Of a DNA stretch of 64,000 bases, positions 48,101 through 58,448 are shown piece after piece. The translations under genes and the position numbers were made by a program. How positions within the stretch are numbered: position 1 is the first letter of the stretch; the number at the start of each line of letters is the position of its first letter. Location: positions 116,154,721 to 116,218,720 of the forward strand of contig NC_133652.1 of assembly GCF_009905375.1 (NCBI RefSeq). Direction: 5' to 3'. The notes beneath the pieces were generated by a model. It did not search any database. It was not told the DNA's origin and saw only the letters and a program-made list of their open reading frames with translations. The stretch comes from Apium graveolens (Eukaryota; Streptophyta; Magnoliopsida; Apiales; Apiaceae).

Positions 48101-50363
48101 CAGCTCCAACAGCATTAGCTGTTGGTAAATCTCTAAGAAATAAGTACAATAGAGCTACAGCTTGGGTTCCTTTAAAATGATTTTTTTCTGTTCATCTGCT
48201 AATTGCAAATCTTATTTGCAGTTTGGTGGTCAGCTATATCTTTTGGCTACAGACCAAGGTTATATAAGCCAGCCTGATCTGGTATGGGAGATGCTGAATG
48301 AGGTTTGTTCTCCCTCTTCATGAATGAATGCTAATTGTTAATGTCCTGTATTCATAACTGCGTCTGTTTGCTCATAGTTAAGCAAACTATAGTATATTTG
48401 AGATGTAGTGTTTTTAAAAGAAACGCGTGGCATAAGATTATGATGATACGATCTTTTAGGGTTGTGTGCCATGGGCAAGGGTTGCATTGGCGGAAAGGGA
48501 GATGTTGTTAGTATAGGGTTCTTAAGAAATACTGAGGACTTGCACTTGCTTGGCGCATTTGGTTTTTGTGAAATGTCATCTAATGAGAATAGCATGTGGG
48601 TCTGGGAAATATTTGGGTTTTTTATATCAGTAACTCTCTTCTTGGACATGACTCACTGTGTAAATTTGCTCCAGAGATGGACTTTCTTTCAAACAAGTCT
48701 CAGCATAATTTAAAGCAACTTTTTGTGTTTTTGCTGAAATTCATCTTTAAAGGTGTTTTTTCCCTCAAAAAATTCGCCTAGGTAAAATTGTCAAATTATG
48801 GGAAATTATTTTTTTACTTGGAAAATATATTTCTCCAAACCTGTAAACTGAGATTGATCTGTATGGTTTTCAGGTGAATGGGAATACAGTGTTCATGACA
48901 GGGAGCTTTAAAGAATTTAAGGCAGAAGATGATCTTGTGAATAACACCTGGGATGAACAAAACGCCCGGGCCAGTACTGCAGTAATTTCTTATACCCTCC
49001 TTTATATCTTGATATTCATTTGTATTATTTGATAATTGATATTTAATTTTTTTGACTGTAGCTTTGGGCATAATACTTATTTTATCAAAAATTTTGCAGG
49101 AGTATCTTGCCAGTATTAATGACTCAGCACAGGATGATTCTAGTTTCGAGTAAGCATACTACCTTTATCTCTCTTAACTTTACTTTTCCAGAAATTGATT
49201 GATCTATGTTGCTCAATCTAGCATCTTCATTCTTACATTATAATTTTCTTGATTTATTGAATGTTCTTTGACTATCTTAGTCAGTCTCTCTGCTCCAGAA
49301 TACATTTCTTACTCTCTCTTTCCTGTTGGCATATTGAGTGTGATTTGTTTTTTTATTGGTTGCTGCAGTTCTGATCTGCAACTTGCGAGGGCTCTGCAAG
49401 AACAAGAATTTGAGCAGCAGCCTCGGCGTAATACCCAGCAGCCAAATGTTTCTGGTGGATCAGGGTTGGTTACAGGTCCTCAGGTGGGTTTTTACTTTAT
49501 ATGAACTAGGTCAGAAGTCCAATTTAACATGATGTTAGATAAAAAATGTTCGGATAATTCTAATTATGAAGCTGTAGTGGGAATACAAGAATAATCTTAC
49601 TGTCTTTTGTAAATTGAGCTAACATAATATATGATGTTGGGATCGAACATTATATATACCCCCCCCCCCCCGAACAAACTAGCAAAGCCAACTTTCCGCA
49701 GTGCAGCAAAAAAAGCTTTCAGGCAGACATTTTTTTAACTAATCGGTGTCATAATCCTTATTTGCTTACCATTCTGATAGTACTAGTAGTATAGAGTAAA
49801 CTACTATTCTGATATGCTTTTTAAGTGGATACTTGTAGGTTTTACCTCAGTTGATTTTGATTGAAAACAACATAAATCTACTGACCCAAGTATCTAGTAT
49901 ATTTTTGAGAAACCAAATCATTCCTCCTTTACCAGCAGTTGCTGCTACCTTGTTAGCAATAACATCGTTTCAGTTATGTATTACACTGACAAATTATTTG
50001 TATCAATGTTTTCCCTGCACAAGCTTCCTTAGTTTTTCCTTTGCTTACTGGGGGTGAATTCATGTTTATGCCTAATTTTATCAAACACAAGATCCCCACA
50101 ACCAGAAACTTTAGGAGGCTAAAACTACTCCTGTTACTAGCTTGGGTTCTTTCTCACTGGTTTTAGTTGTAAATATAGCTTACAAATACAGGAGTTGTAA
50201 GTTTGAACTGACCCATTGTTTTTCTATAAATACTTTGTTCATGGCTTCACATAGCTGACTAATGAATCGCATGTTGCAGACCTCGAGGAGTAACAACAGG
50301 TACTTGCCCCAGCCTTCCAAGCCAGTTTCTAAACCGTCCAAGGACAAGTGCGTGATAATGTGA
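42123..50363 (+). CDS. MINDY-family deubiquitinase (FAM63/DUF544), 12 exons, 729 aa
   Basis: MINDY enzymes are cysteine proteases that trim Lys48-linked polyubiquitin. Exons: 42123-42252, 43086-43204, 43302-43408, 43591-43678, 46532-47702, 47838-47892, 47997-48078, 48222-48302, 48874-48981, 49100-49149, 49379-49493, 50280-50363. All introns are GT-AG and all phases agree. Exon 1 has QNDNGPCPLLAI with the probable nucleophile Cys38 and oxyanion Gln32. Exon 4 has LYHGWIVDPQ; exon 7 has FFRNNHF with probable catalytic His578. Exon 8 has YLLATDQGYI. Exon 5 (about 390 residues, mostly acidic and disordered) separates the Cys and His halves and holds two ubiquitin-interacting motifs (229-244 and 265-280). 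Exon 11 encodes a ubiquitin-binding helix (DSDLQLARALQEQE, 664-677). The C-terminus CVIM is a possible prenylation signal. No stop or frameshift: it appears intact. Intron 4 (2.85 kb) holds a solo LTR. Confidence 0.93.
44543..45041 (+). mobile_element. Solo LTR in intron 4 of the MINDY-like gene (499 bp)
   Basis: It begins TGTTGGGGTTAAACCC and ends CTCCTAACA, and is flanked by the 5-bp duplication AAAGA (44538-44542 and 45042-45046). There is no internal region, so it is a solo LTR left by recombination between two LTRs. It contains three degenerate 45-bp tandem units around 44597-44730 (TAATAATTGTAT...ACAATTATTAT) and a TATA-like TATATATACATA at 44764-44775. Ends and GACGTGGGTTTTCCACGTC near the right side suggest a copia LTR. 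The strand is inferred from the TATA position. Confidence 0.88.
46761..46949 (+). repeat. 108-bp tandem duplication encoding two ubiquitin-interacting motifs
   Basis: Copies begin CTAGAAAAGG at 46761 and at 46869, offset 108 bp (36 codons). About 80 bp are clearly alike, giving ARKGDLEEEAELL twice, followed by IAMKISE and RAMKLSE. Both match the UIM pattern of acidic residues, Leu, Ala and Ser. Confidence 0.9.
49659..49671 (+). repeat. C13 homopolymer in intron 11
   Basis: Thirteen consecutive C bases follow TATATATA in intron 11. It is a low-complexity tract and a likely place for length error or variation. Confidence 0.85.
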
Positions 50364-52359
50364 ATACTGGGTGCAAGTAGAGCTGTGCTGTGTAAATGAG
50401 TTGTTACTATATTTTGACAGATTACATTCCATCTTAAACTTTAGACTGTAATCTTAGAACATCCAGCTTTTCAGGTGTAAATGAAGTAAATATTGGCCCC
50501 ATACATCAGGTTTTCTATAAACACTAATAATGCTGACCTTAAGAAGGTCTATTGAAATTGTAGTCAACTCATCCAAAAAAATTGGATGCCTAGCTAGCCC
50601 ATGTCTGCATTCCCTTGAAAAGAACCATTTTTTAGTGGATGTTAACTTTGTAGAATTGTTACTAGTGGATGTTAACTTTGTAGAATTGGTTTGAAGGTTT
50701 TTTTTTTAGAATTTTGAATGTTTACTAGTGACTCATAACATACTTCATAGTGTTGACTTGTAGTAATCTTGTCAGTGTAAGTCTTGTAGCATTTGGGATT
50801 TTGTTTTTGAATAATTAGGCGTATATACCTTACAAATGAGTACATGTTCTAACAAATCTTGGGATGAAGGAGAATCTAACTGATGGGTTTAGATTTTGGC
50901 TGAAATCTGGTCGTTGCTTATAAACCAAACCAAATGAGAACTCGCTTGTCATAGACACTGGTTTGAAGTAATATAACGAAGGAATGAAACAAGATGTATC
51001 CAGATTTTACCTCTACTTGATACACAGGGTTCGGAAAGCAGAGAAGTTGGTAATTGCATAACAACAGAGTTATTGTTAAATAATTGCTTGTAAACCAAAC
51101 ACAGATTTGTTGAAACCAACTCTTTCAATGTGATGCTTGAAAGCCAGGAGGAAGGAAAATTAAGATTAATCAAGCCACGTGTAAAGTGAAGTTTATGAGG
51201 AGGATGTTGTTACATATAATTTGACAAGATTGCCAACTCCTTTATCAGCAGAAACAAATGATTGGTGGGATGTATTGACTTGTGAGGAAATAGATACCTC
51301 CAAAATGAACCAAGATATAACAAACCATGTAAAAGGAACAGAGACTATACATTTACATATAATATAATACTGGGTCTGGGGCAGTGTATATTATTGGGGG
51401 TCATGACATGAAAGAGACAAGACATAATCTACAACCTCTTAATCTTTGATATGTGTTGATGCAACTTACACACACACACAAATAATAGTAGTTACCCTCT
51501 AGGGTTTATATGGGGGACCATTCTATTCCTTCACCCTGTCTTTAGTCCTTTTTACACTGGCCGGGCATATGATAGTGCTGCTACACCTACACGGCTGGTG
51601 GGCTCATTTCAATCGTCTTGGCTCGGCCACCCTCTCTTACCCACTTTTTAGCTAGTGGCTTGAAATGAGTAGCCAAGAGGGAAGGGTTGCTAAAATACTT
51701 GTAAAATTATCATATATATTAATTTTTTATTTTCATTCAATTTTATGTTAATTTAACAATATTTTACTTCAATACTTAACTTTTAAAAGTTGTCTATGTG
51801 ATTTTCAAATTAAATTTTAAATGACTAGTAAACTAAAAAGAGTATTGTTAATATACATTTTCTATACTTATATATGTATTTTAACCAATTCGTGAAATTG
51901 TCAAGTTTTAATTAGCAACATTGATGAGCAACCTCTCATCTTACTAATTTCTTAAAATTATTATAAATAATTAGGTTTAAGACATTAAAAAGGAAGAAAA
52001 CTCGTACAATTATTTAGCAAAAAAAAAAGGAAGAAAACTCGTACAATACTTTTATATGTGCACATTATTATTATTATTATTATTATAATAAATTTATAGA
52101 GGGAATGAGAGAATGAAAAGAAACATAGCATTAAAAATAAAGAAAATAATATTTTAATCATAAAAATGAAATAAAGGATTAACTGTGGTTCTTTAAAAAT
52201 TAAGTACAATAAGAGTGTATTCCATATCCGCTGGATTTATTATAGAATTTTTCTTACCAGATTGTATCTTTTTTAGTTAAATTCATATCCGTTAAAATGA
52301 TCTCGATTTACAATGGGTCAGATCGAATTTTTACTTCATTGACAAACCTAATTTGGTGT
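50364..52359. other. 3' UTR and gene-free flank of the MINDY-like gene
   Basis: The transcript end probably lies in the first few hundred bases, but no clear poly(A) signal was chosen. No gene is supported. A 24-bp direct repeat (AAAAAGGAAGAAAACTCGTA plus CAAT) sits at 51987-52010 and 52024-52047, and an ATT microsatellite at 52062-52085. The remainder is AT-rich intergenic DNA. Confidence 0.6.
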
Positions 52360-52925
52360 ATATATATAGAGAGGGTTGGGTTCACTGGACACCAATATTA
52401 TTTGGAAACCTGGAGACCTATATAACTACGTTAGATCTTTATAAGATTGTGGGATAAGATTGAGAGACACGATTAATATTACCTATAAACCTAAGTAAAA
52501 AATGTGATGTAAATATAAATATCATGTTAAAAATATATTAAAAAAAACTTTATAAATATAGTGTAGTAGTTTAAATTGTAACATGATTAAAATCTTACAT
52601 TAAAATTTTATTTAAAAAAATAGAGTGAATAACATATCGTACAACTTTATAAATATAGTGTAGTATTTCAAATTATAAAATTTAGTACTTTTAATCGTAA
52701 ATAAAAAAAATATAATGTAACATGCAGAATAAAATATTATGTGGAAAAATATATTAAAAAAAAATGTGTAGAACATATTGTATAGCTTTTTAAATATAAT
52801 CTAGTACTTAAAAGTATAAAATATAATACTTTTAAACCTAAATAAAAAATATAATGCAATTTGCAGAATAAAATATTATGTGAAAAAAATATATTAAAAA
52901 ATTGTAATATATAATAGATGATGTC
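52360..52925. repeat. AT-rich degenerate tandem repeat of about 139 bp
   Basis: The word GCAGAATAAAATATTATGTG occurs at 52724 and again at 52863. TATAAATATAGTGTAGTA occurs at about 52552 and 52650. Other segments (GTACTTTTAA, AAATATATTAAAAAA) recur with similar spacing. The left boundary, GGGTTGGGTTCACTGGACACC, may be the end of a DNA transposon, but terminal repeats were not confirmed. Confidence 0.5.
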
Positions 52926-53286
52926 AAAGATTACTGAAGCTGAAAATGTCACTGGCAATCAGTTAAGCTTGGGCTCAATCCTAAGTAAGTTGTATTGTTA
53001 TCTAAATTTGTATTCTGTACTTTTAACACTTAAAGTCTGTAAAAATGCGAAGGAGCAGACTTGAGTCTTTTTCCTAAAACAGTCTCAAGTCTAAGGATTC
53101 TATCTGGAAGAAGATCAAAAATATCATGCCTCAGAAGAATTTTGAAGAAACTTGGAGTTGAATAAATCTGTTTAGAGAAAAATGTTCTAAGTCAAGATCT
53201 CTGCTAGTCACAAATTTAATGTTATAGAGAAGTCATTCGAGAACTCCAGAATGACTTATCGAGAAATCATTCAAACTCCAGAGAGT

Positions 53287-53492
53287 ACCGACGGATAAAC
53301 AATATCTACTCAACGGATGAGCTATATATATCCACTCGATGGATGAATAACATCTACTCGACGGATGAGCAATATCTACTCGACGGATAAGCTATACATC
53401 TACTCGATGGATGAGCAATATCTACTCGACCGATAAGCTATACATCTACTCGACGGATGAGTAATATCTACTCAACGGATAAAACAATATCC
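53287..53492. repeat. Nine 23-bp tandem units with core CTCGACGGATGA
   Basis: About nine units of CTACTCGACGGATGAGCAATAT and variants (TCGATGG, TCAACGG, ATAAGCTATACAT) lie head to tail. The core TCGACGGATGA is the same word that recurs in element D. The flanks (53090-53286 and 53493-53740) look like retrotransposon sequence but show no domain. Confidence 0.85.
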
Positions 53493-54550
53493 ACCGGGAG
53501 TAGAGAAGTCAGGAAAGTTACTCGAGGACTCAAAAAGATATCGACAAGTCATTCCTTCACTAGAGAACTCAGAGTTATCGAGAAGTCTATATCCATTCGA
53601 GAACTCAGAGATATCTACAAGGCAAGTGAAGTTATGAAAACTAGAGATCTCGATGAGCTGAAGACCTCTACAATCCAAACTCGTTATGGAGTTGTTATGG
53701 ATCAAAAACTAAAGTATAATAACTGCTGTATTTATTACTAAGGAATGTGAGATTCAAGGCTCGATTTGACTGCTCTTGTATTTCGTGACTCAATCTGTCT
53801 TAACAAGATGCCTACGTACCTTGCTGATTGCCAAGGATCAAGTCAAAAAACGTAGTTCTGATTTGTGGGGTGAGGCCCCTTATATAGATATTGGGGGTCC
53901 TTGAATTGGACTTGGTATAGGAGACTTGGTAGTCAAGTCTCAGAATTAGAATGGACTTTGGAGTCCTAAATAGTAGAAAACTGATTTCTTATCCTTCTAG
54001 GTCCCTTAGAGGCTAATCTGCAAGGATCTATGTCCTTATTGTGACTCTTCTCAACAACTGATTTTTCCCTTATTAATTAATTACAAAATTAATTAATATT
54101 CAGGGTTTTGGGCCTTCTTTGTTCCATCAGGCCTGATCTGGTCCATCAGGCATGATCAATGTGTTAACCTTTTTGGTCTGAATGTCATACATCTTCTTAT
54201 TGGGCCTTGTAGCCCAAATCATGTGTAATTAATGCAATATTTAATTACGTAATCAGAATTTATTTATTCTCTATCATTTGCCCCCAACTTTGGGAAAACC
54301 GTATAAGATTTCGCAAAAGTTAAGTTCACTCATTCCCTTACAGGGTATCATTTTGTGTAAAGTGTGGAGCGACCTACACATTTACAACGATTTGCCTTGT
54401 ACGCGGCTTCAGGGGCGTTTAAAAACTTCCTTTTTATTTTCTTACATTTTCCCTATTTTTAGGAATTTTCTGGTATTTTTTAGGAATTTTCCCTTTATTT
54501 CCAATTTTTCTGCAATTTTTCAAAAACATTTTCTAACTTTCAGCCCTTTT

Positions 54551-54915
54551 TCGACCAGGATCCTAGTCGAAATTTTGACCTGGATCCTAGTCGAATTTTG
54601 GGCCAGCCTTTTTATCCTGGTCGAAGGATTTCGACTAGGATCCACGACCTGGATTTCGACCAGGATCCTAGTCGAACCTTCGACCGGGATTTTGGTCGAA
54701 ATTCCTGTCAATATTAGATTCCTGGTCCAAGGATTTCGACTAGGTTCCACGACCTGGATTTCGACCAGGATCCTAGTCGAACCTTCGACCGACCTGGATT
54801 TTGGTCGAGATTTCCGGCCTTATTTGATTCCTGTTCGTAAGGTTTCGACTAGGAATCACGACCAGGGTTTCGACCTGGATCCTAGTCGAACCTACGACCT
54901 GGATCTTGGTCCTCC
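54551..54915. repeat. Tandem array of about 107-bp units built from a near-palindrome
   Basis: Three units begin with GG(A)TTTCGACTAGG at 54626, 54731 and 54841. Within them TTCGACCAGGATCCTAGTCGAA, a near-perfect 22-bp palindrome with one mismatched pair, occurs at about 54555, 54656 and 54761. A degenerate copy is at 54868. Confidence 0.85.
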
Positions 54916-55184
54916 TTAAAAATTTCGTGTTTGATTTATGACCAGAATTTCGACCTCAATCATGGTCTTATTGATAAGCGCTCTTCTGGCTTCTATTCGA
55001 AAGAATTCAAACTGGATCCATGACTTCAATTTCAACCTCAATCCTGGTCTTTTTATCCCGTATTTTTCGGGTGCCTGTTCGAAAGAATTCGAATAAGATT
55101 TACGACCAGAGTTTCGACCTCAATCCTGGACTTTATGGGGCTTCTCTTAATCCAACTTGGATTGGGCTTTGTTTGGGCCTTTAC

Positions 55185-55390
55185 CTTTTCAAATCCTTTT
55201 TTGATTTGGGCCTTCACTTTTTCCAAATCCTTTTTGGATTTGGGCCTCGTTTGGGCCTTCACTTTTTCCAAATCCTTTTTGGATTTGGGCCTCTTTGGGC
55301 CTTCACTTTTCCAAATCCTTTTGGGATTTGGGCCTTCACTTTTTCCACATCCTTTTTGGATTTGGGCCTCGTTTGGGCCTTCATATTTAT
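55185..55390. repeat. Tandem array with CCAAATCC/GGATTTGG hairpins
   Basis: About five units of 36-45 bp, each with an 8-bp inverted pair around a T-rich loop (for example CCAAATCC 55223-55230 and GGATTTGG 55236-55243), separated by GGGCCTCGTTTGGGCCTTCAC. Confidence 0.85.
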
Positions 55391-55521
55391 TGAAGATATT
55401 CTGGAAGGTTCCAGAACTTAATGACTTTAAAGATATTCTGGATCATTCCAGAATTTGGGCTTTTTCTTTGGGCCTTCAGCTTAATGGGCTTTTCTGCCTT
55501 TTCATCTTCCCTTTTCCTCCT

Positions 55522-55530
55522 CTATAAAGG
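55522..55530 (+). promoter_or_regulatory. TATA-like box of element F
   Basis: CTATAAAGG lies after the hairpin arrays, in a context (CCTCTATAAAGGAG) typical of plant LTR promoters. Transcription would run rightward into the leader and gag-like frame. Confidence 0.55.
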
Positions 55531-55732
55531 AGTGACTAGGGTCACTCATTTCTCACATTCTCATTTCTTCCCCTTTTCTTCTCCTAAAGATCTTAGAGAA
55601 ATAATTTGTAGGTCGGAGTTTTTGAGCCCCAAAACCTTTACTTAGCAAGCCAGCCCCTTTTTGCATTGTTACTTCAGGTAAAATACCATTCTCTCATCTT
55701 TTCTTTTGCTCGTTTTTTGCATAGCTCGTGTT

Positions 55733-56828
55733 TGTTAGTGTATACTGAAAATATTTATTTGAAGTATGTACATTTATTTCTGGCCAGTTTATTTGAGAAT
55801 CATTTGAATGTTTACATGTTATCTAATATTATATATTGTGAACAATCTAGTATCAAATGGGATACAGAATATTAGATTGTTAAATACGGTTATATAATAT
55901 AATAAGGTTCACAACATAGGTGGTGTTGGACAATTCACTGGTATGGCTGTAGTATTATTTAGATTAGTTTTTATTGACTAATAAATAATACTAGTATACT
56001 TTGTGTATATTGAACAGGATCAAATTTAGAATTGTTCCCTTAATACTGATTAAGAAGGAGAACTAAGATTCTATGTTATTATTAATGCTTAGGTTCTTAA
56101 TCCGGAAATAGTAATTGACACGTGTATATTATTTACATGCTTTGATTTATATATGAAATAATTCTTTTGAATTATATCATTATATTTTGGGTAATGGAAT
56201 TATATACATGGTGGATATTATTTATTGAAGGAATCCATGTCCTGATAATATTCGGGTTAATGATGTCCCCTTGAAAGCTCAAAAAGATTTAATTATGTGA
56301 AACCCTGCAGGTGGAATTTATTCTGGCATAATTAAATAAAGGTTGAGTGGATGATCAAGGATAAAAGATATTAATTAAATAAATTATCAGTAATTTATTT
56401 AATTAATGGATATATGATATTTTAAACATGGGGAATTTAATAAGCAAATAATATTGGAACCGAATTAATTAAATTACGGTATTAGGAAAGGTAGTGCAAA
56501 TATTAATTCTTTAGTGGATTGAATTAATATTTAATTACATTGGGCTAGGCTCAAGATGTAATTAGAAGGCCCAACCTAATTATCCATGGTCCCTATTGTA
56601 GCCTATATATATTCTTATTCTCTTCTTGCTTGGCAAGTGTGTGAAAACATATTGTAGCCACCAAGGAGCAAGAAGAGAGGATAACTTGAGAAGACGGAGG
56701 CCACACTTCGCTCAAGGGAATTTGGGAATACAATAGAAGAGCGTGGAATCAACCATTAACAAGGTAATCCTCTTTTCGTAATCTTTATCATAAAACGTAG
56801 TAACACCCTAAGTCCGTGGTTCCCAACA
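55733..56828 (+). repeat. Element E 5' LTR (1096 bp)
   Basis: Starts TGTTAGTGTATACTG and ends GTTCCCAACA. TATA-like TATATATATT lies at 56604-56613. Direct repeat of 62462-63557. Confidence 0.96.
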
Positions 56829-56830
56829 AT

Positions 56831-56844
56831 TGGTATCAAGAGCC
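56831..56844 (+). other. Element E primer-binding site
   Basis: TGGTATCAAGAGCC, two bases after the LTR. It is the initiator Met tRNA type site with one extra A compared with TGGTATCAGAGCC, a variant I recall from other plant copia elements. Confidence 0.85.
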
Positions 56845-58448
56845 TGGTAATGGGTTCTACATTTTATGATATAATGTTCATGTCGTAATGATATATGCGT
56901 GTATATAGTGTTTTGCTTGTATTGGTTTTGATGCAGGTTGTTAATCCACTATTATGGCCATGTATATTTTAATTATGTGTTTGGATCCCACGTGGTTTAA
57001 TCGTGGTTAATTTTTGTTTTGGTTTCCACGTGGTTTAATCGTGGTTGTAATTTACACGAGGGTTGATCGTGTTAGAATAGATTTTAAAATATTAGTTTTG
57101 TATTAGATCTATTTTTTTTGTAATTGTTCCGGGTATTTTGTAATAGTTATGTGCGATCGAAAATCAATTCCGGTAGTTTTTTGTTCCGCTGTGCGATTAA
57201 CAAGGGGCTGCTGTTGATGTTTGGATCGAACAAAATCAAAACAAAACTCACAGAAAAGCAACAGGCGCGCGCGCGCTGCGGCCGCTGCGGCGGGGCTGCT
57301 GGGGCCGCTGCGGCAGCTGAGACTACTGGAGCTGCTGGGGCAGCTGGGGCAGCTGGGGCTGCTGGGGCTGCTGCGGCAGCTGGGACTGCTGGGGCTGCTG
57401 GGGGCTGCTGGGGGCTGCTGGGGCTGCTGGAGACGTCGGGGCGCGCTTGGGGCAGATTTTTTTTTGAGAGCTGGATTTTTTTTCAAGGGCCACAATAGTG
57501 GAAAATTTATTTTAATTTTTTCCATTAAATTTTAATTATTGCTTTAATTTATTGATTATGTGTGTCGTTAATTATGTGTGTAATTCTTTTAAAATTGCAT
57601 GTTTAACTTAATTAGGACGACATGGACATAAATTTTATTTATTGCTTTAATTAAATGTTATATGTTGCTAAAATTATGTGTGTATTTTGAATGCATGATT
57701 AGACATAATTATAACAACATAGGGCCCCATTTAATTTTAAAATTCCTCAATTTTAATAAAAAAATTCTAAGTGGGAGAGGGAATTAATATGAAATTAAAT
57801 CCCATGGTCTCCATTATTGGTTGTAGGTAATTTAACATAAAGACGAATATAAATTATATATACGTCACCCATTGTGGCATGTAATTTATGGTGTCTAGAA
57901 TGTTATAGAAATTACTAGAACAAACTTCTTAAATTAATAAATTTTGAAAGGAATTAATACGGATTTTCTTTATTTCTGATTTGGGGCGATTTTGTCAAAA
58001 ACGGGTTCATCGAACTTGTAAGGCTGTGGGTTTTAAGCGAGACCGATGTGATTCCTCCACTACCTGGAAATCAAACCATTGATGAATATTGAATTGAAGT
58101 ATTCTATTCAAGGGAAAATTACGAATAATTGGAAGGTATACACGCCACCCATCGTGGCGTACCAAGTTCCATAGATTTCAAATAATTTAAGATTTGATGA
58201 TGGTATACACTTAGCTATGAAAAATAATATAGTCCACCCCAACATGGCATATTGTTTAGTAATAGGACCGAAGTAATAATTTTTCACAATTAGGTGGTAT
58301 ACATGTCACACATCGTGGCGTACCAGAAGCTTATGGTGTTTATATGTTAGTGCATTAAATTTTAATAATTGTTAGAGAAATCAATAGATCTTAATAATTA
58401 ATGCACCCTTATTTATGTGATGTTTTTATGCATGATTCTCAGGATAAA
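56845..58448 (+). other. Element E leader with GC-rich island and four repeated motifs
   Basis: Long untranslated leader. A GC-rich block (57266-57440) of GCTGGGGCTGCTGCGG-type triplet repeats stands out from the AT-rich surroundings. It gives low-complexity open frames on both strands that are not accepted as genes. Four degenerate copies of CACGCCACCCATCGTGGCGTACC lie at 57861-57881, 58138-58162, 58232-58250 and 58300-58324; the best has the inverted pair CGCCAC/GTGGCG. Confidence 0.65.

Larger units (their letters stand above)
53742..55732 (+). mobile_element. Element F: LTR and leader of a plant LTR element, left half
   Basis: It includes TGCCTACGTACC and AACGTAGTTC near 53806-53860, words I recall from LTRs of a plant gypsy-type family. 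Palindrome-rich tandem repeats lie at 54551-54915 and 55185-55390. TATA-like CTATAAAGG is at 55522-55530. A leader follows into which element E is inserted at 55733, and the element resumes at 63558 with a gag-like start. The LTR borders were not resolved. Open frames at 54278-54919 and 55020-55421 are simple translations of the repeats. Confidence 0.5.

Noticed and set aside
51985..52209. 74-codon Phe/Ile-rich frame, minus strand
   Set aside because: Low-complexity AT-rich DNA with an ATT microsatellite; no gene signal.
53287..53492. CRISPR-like array
   Set aside because: Units are contiguous with no unique spacers, and the DNA is plant nuclear.
53457..53741. 94-codon open frame (MSNIYSTDKT...)
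   Set aside because: It starts inside the 23-bp repeat array and shows no domain.
54278..55527. Open frames rich in ILVE/STR and FGPSLF repeats
   Set aside because: They are read-through of the palindromic tandem repeats of element F.
57109..57535. Ala/Gly-rich and Ser/Pro-rich open frames on both strands
   Set aside because: They are translations of a GC-rich triplet repeat in the element E leader, open in several frames at once.
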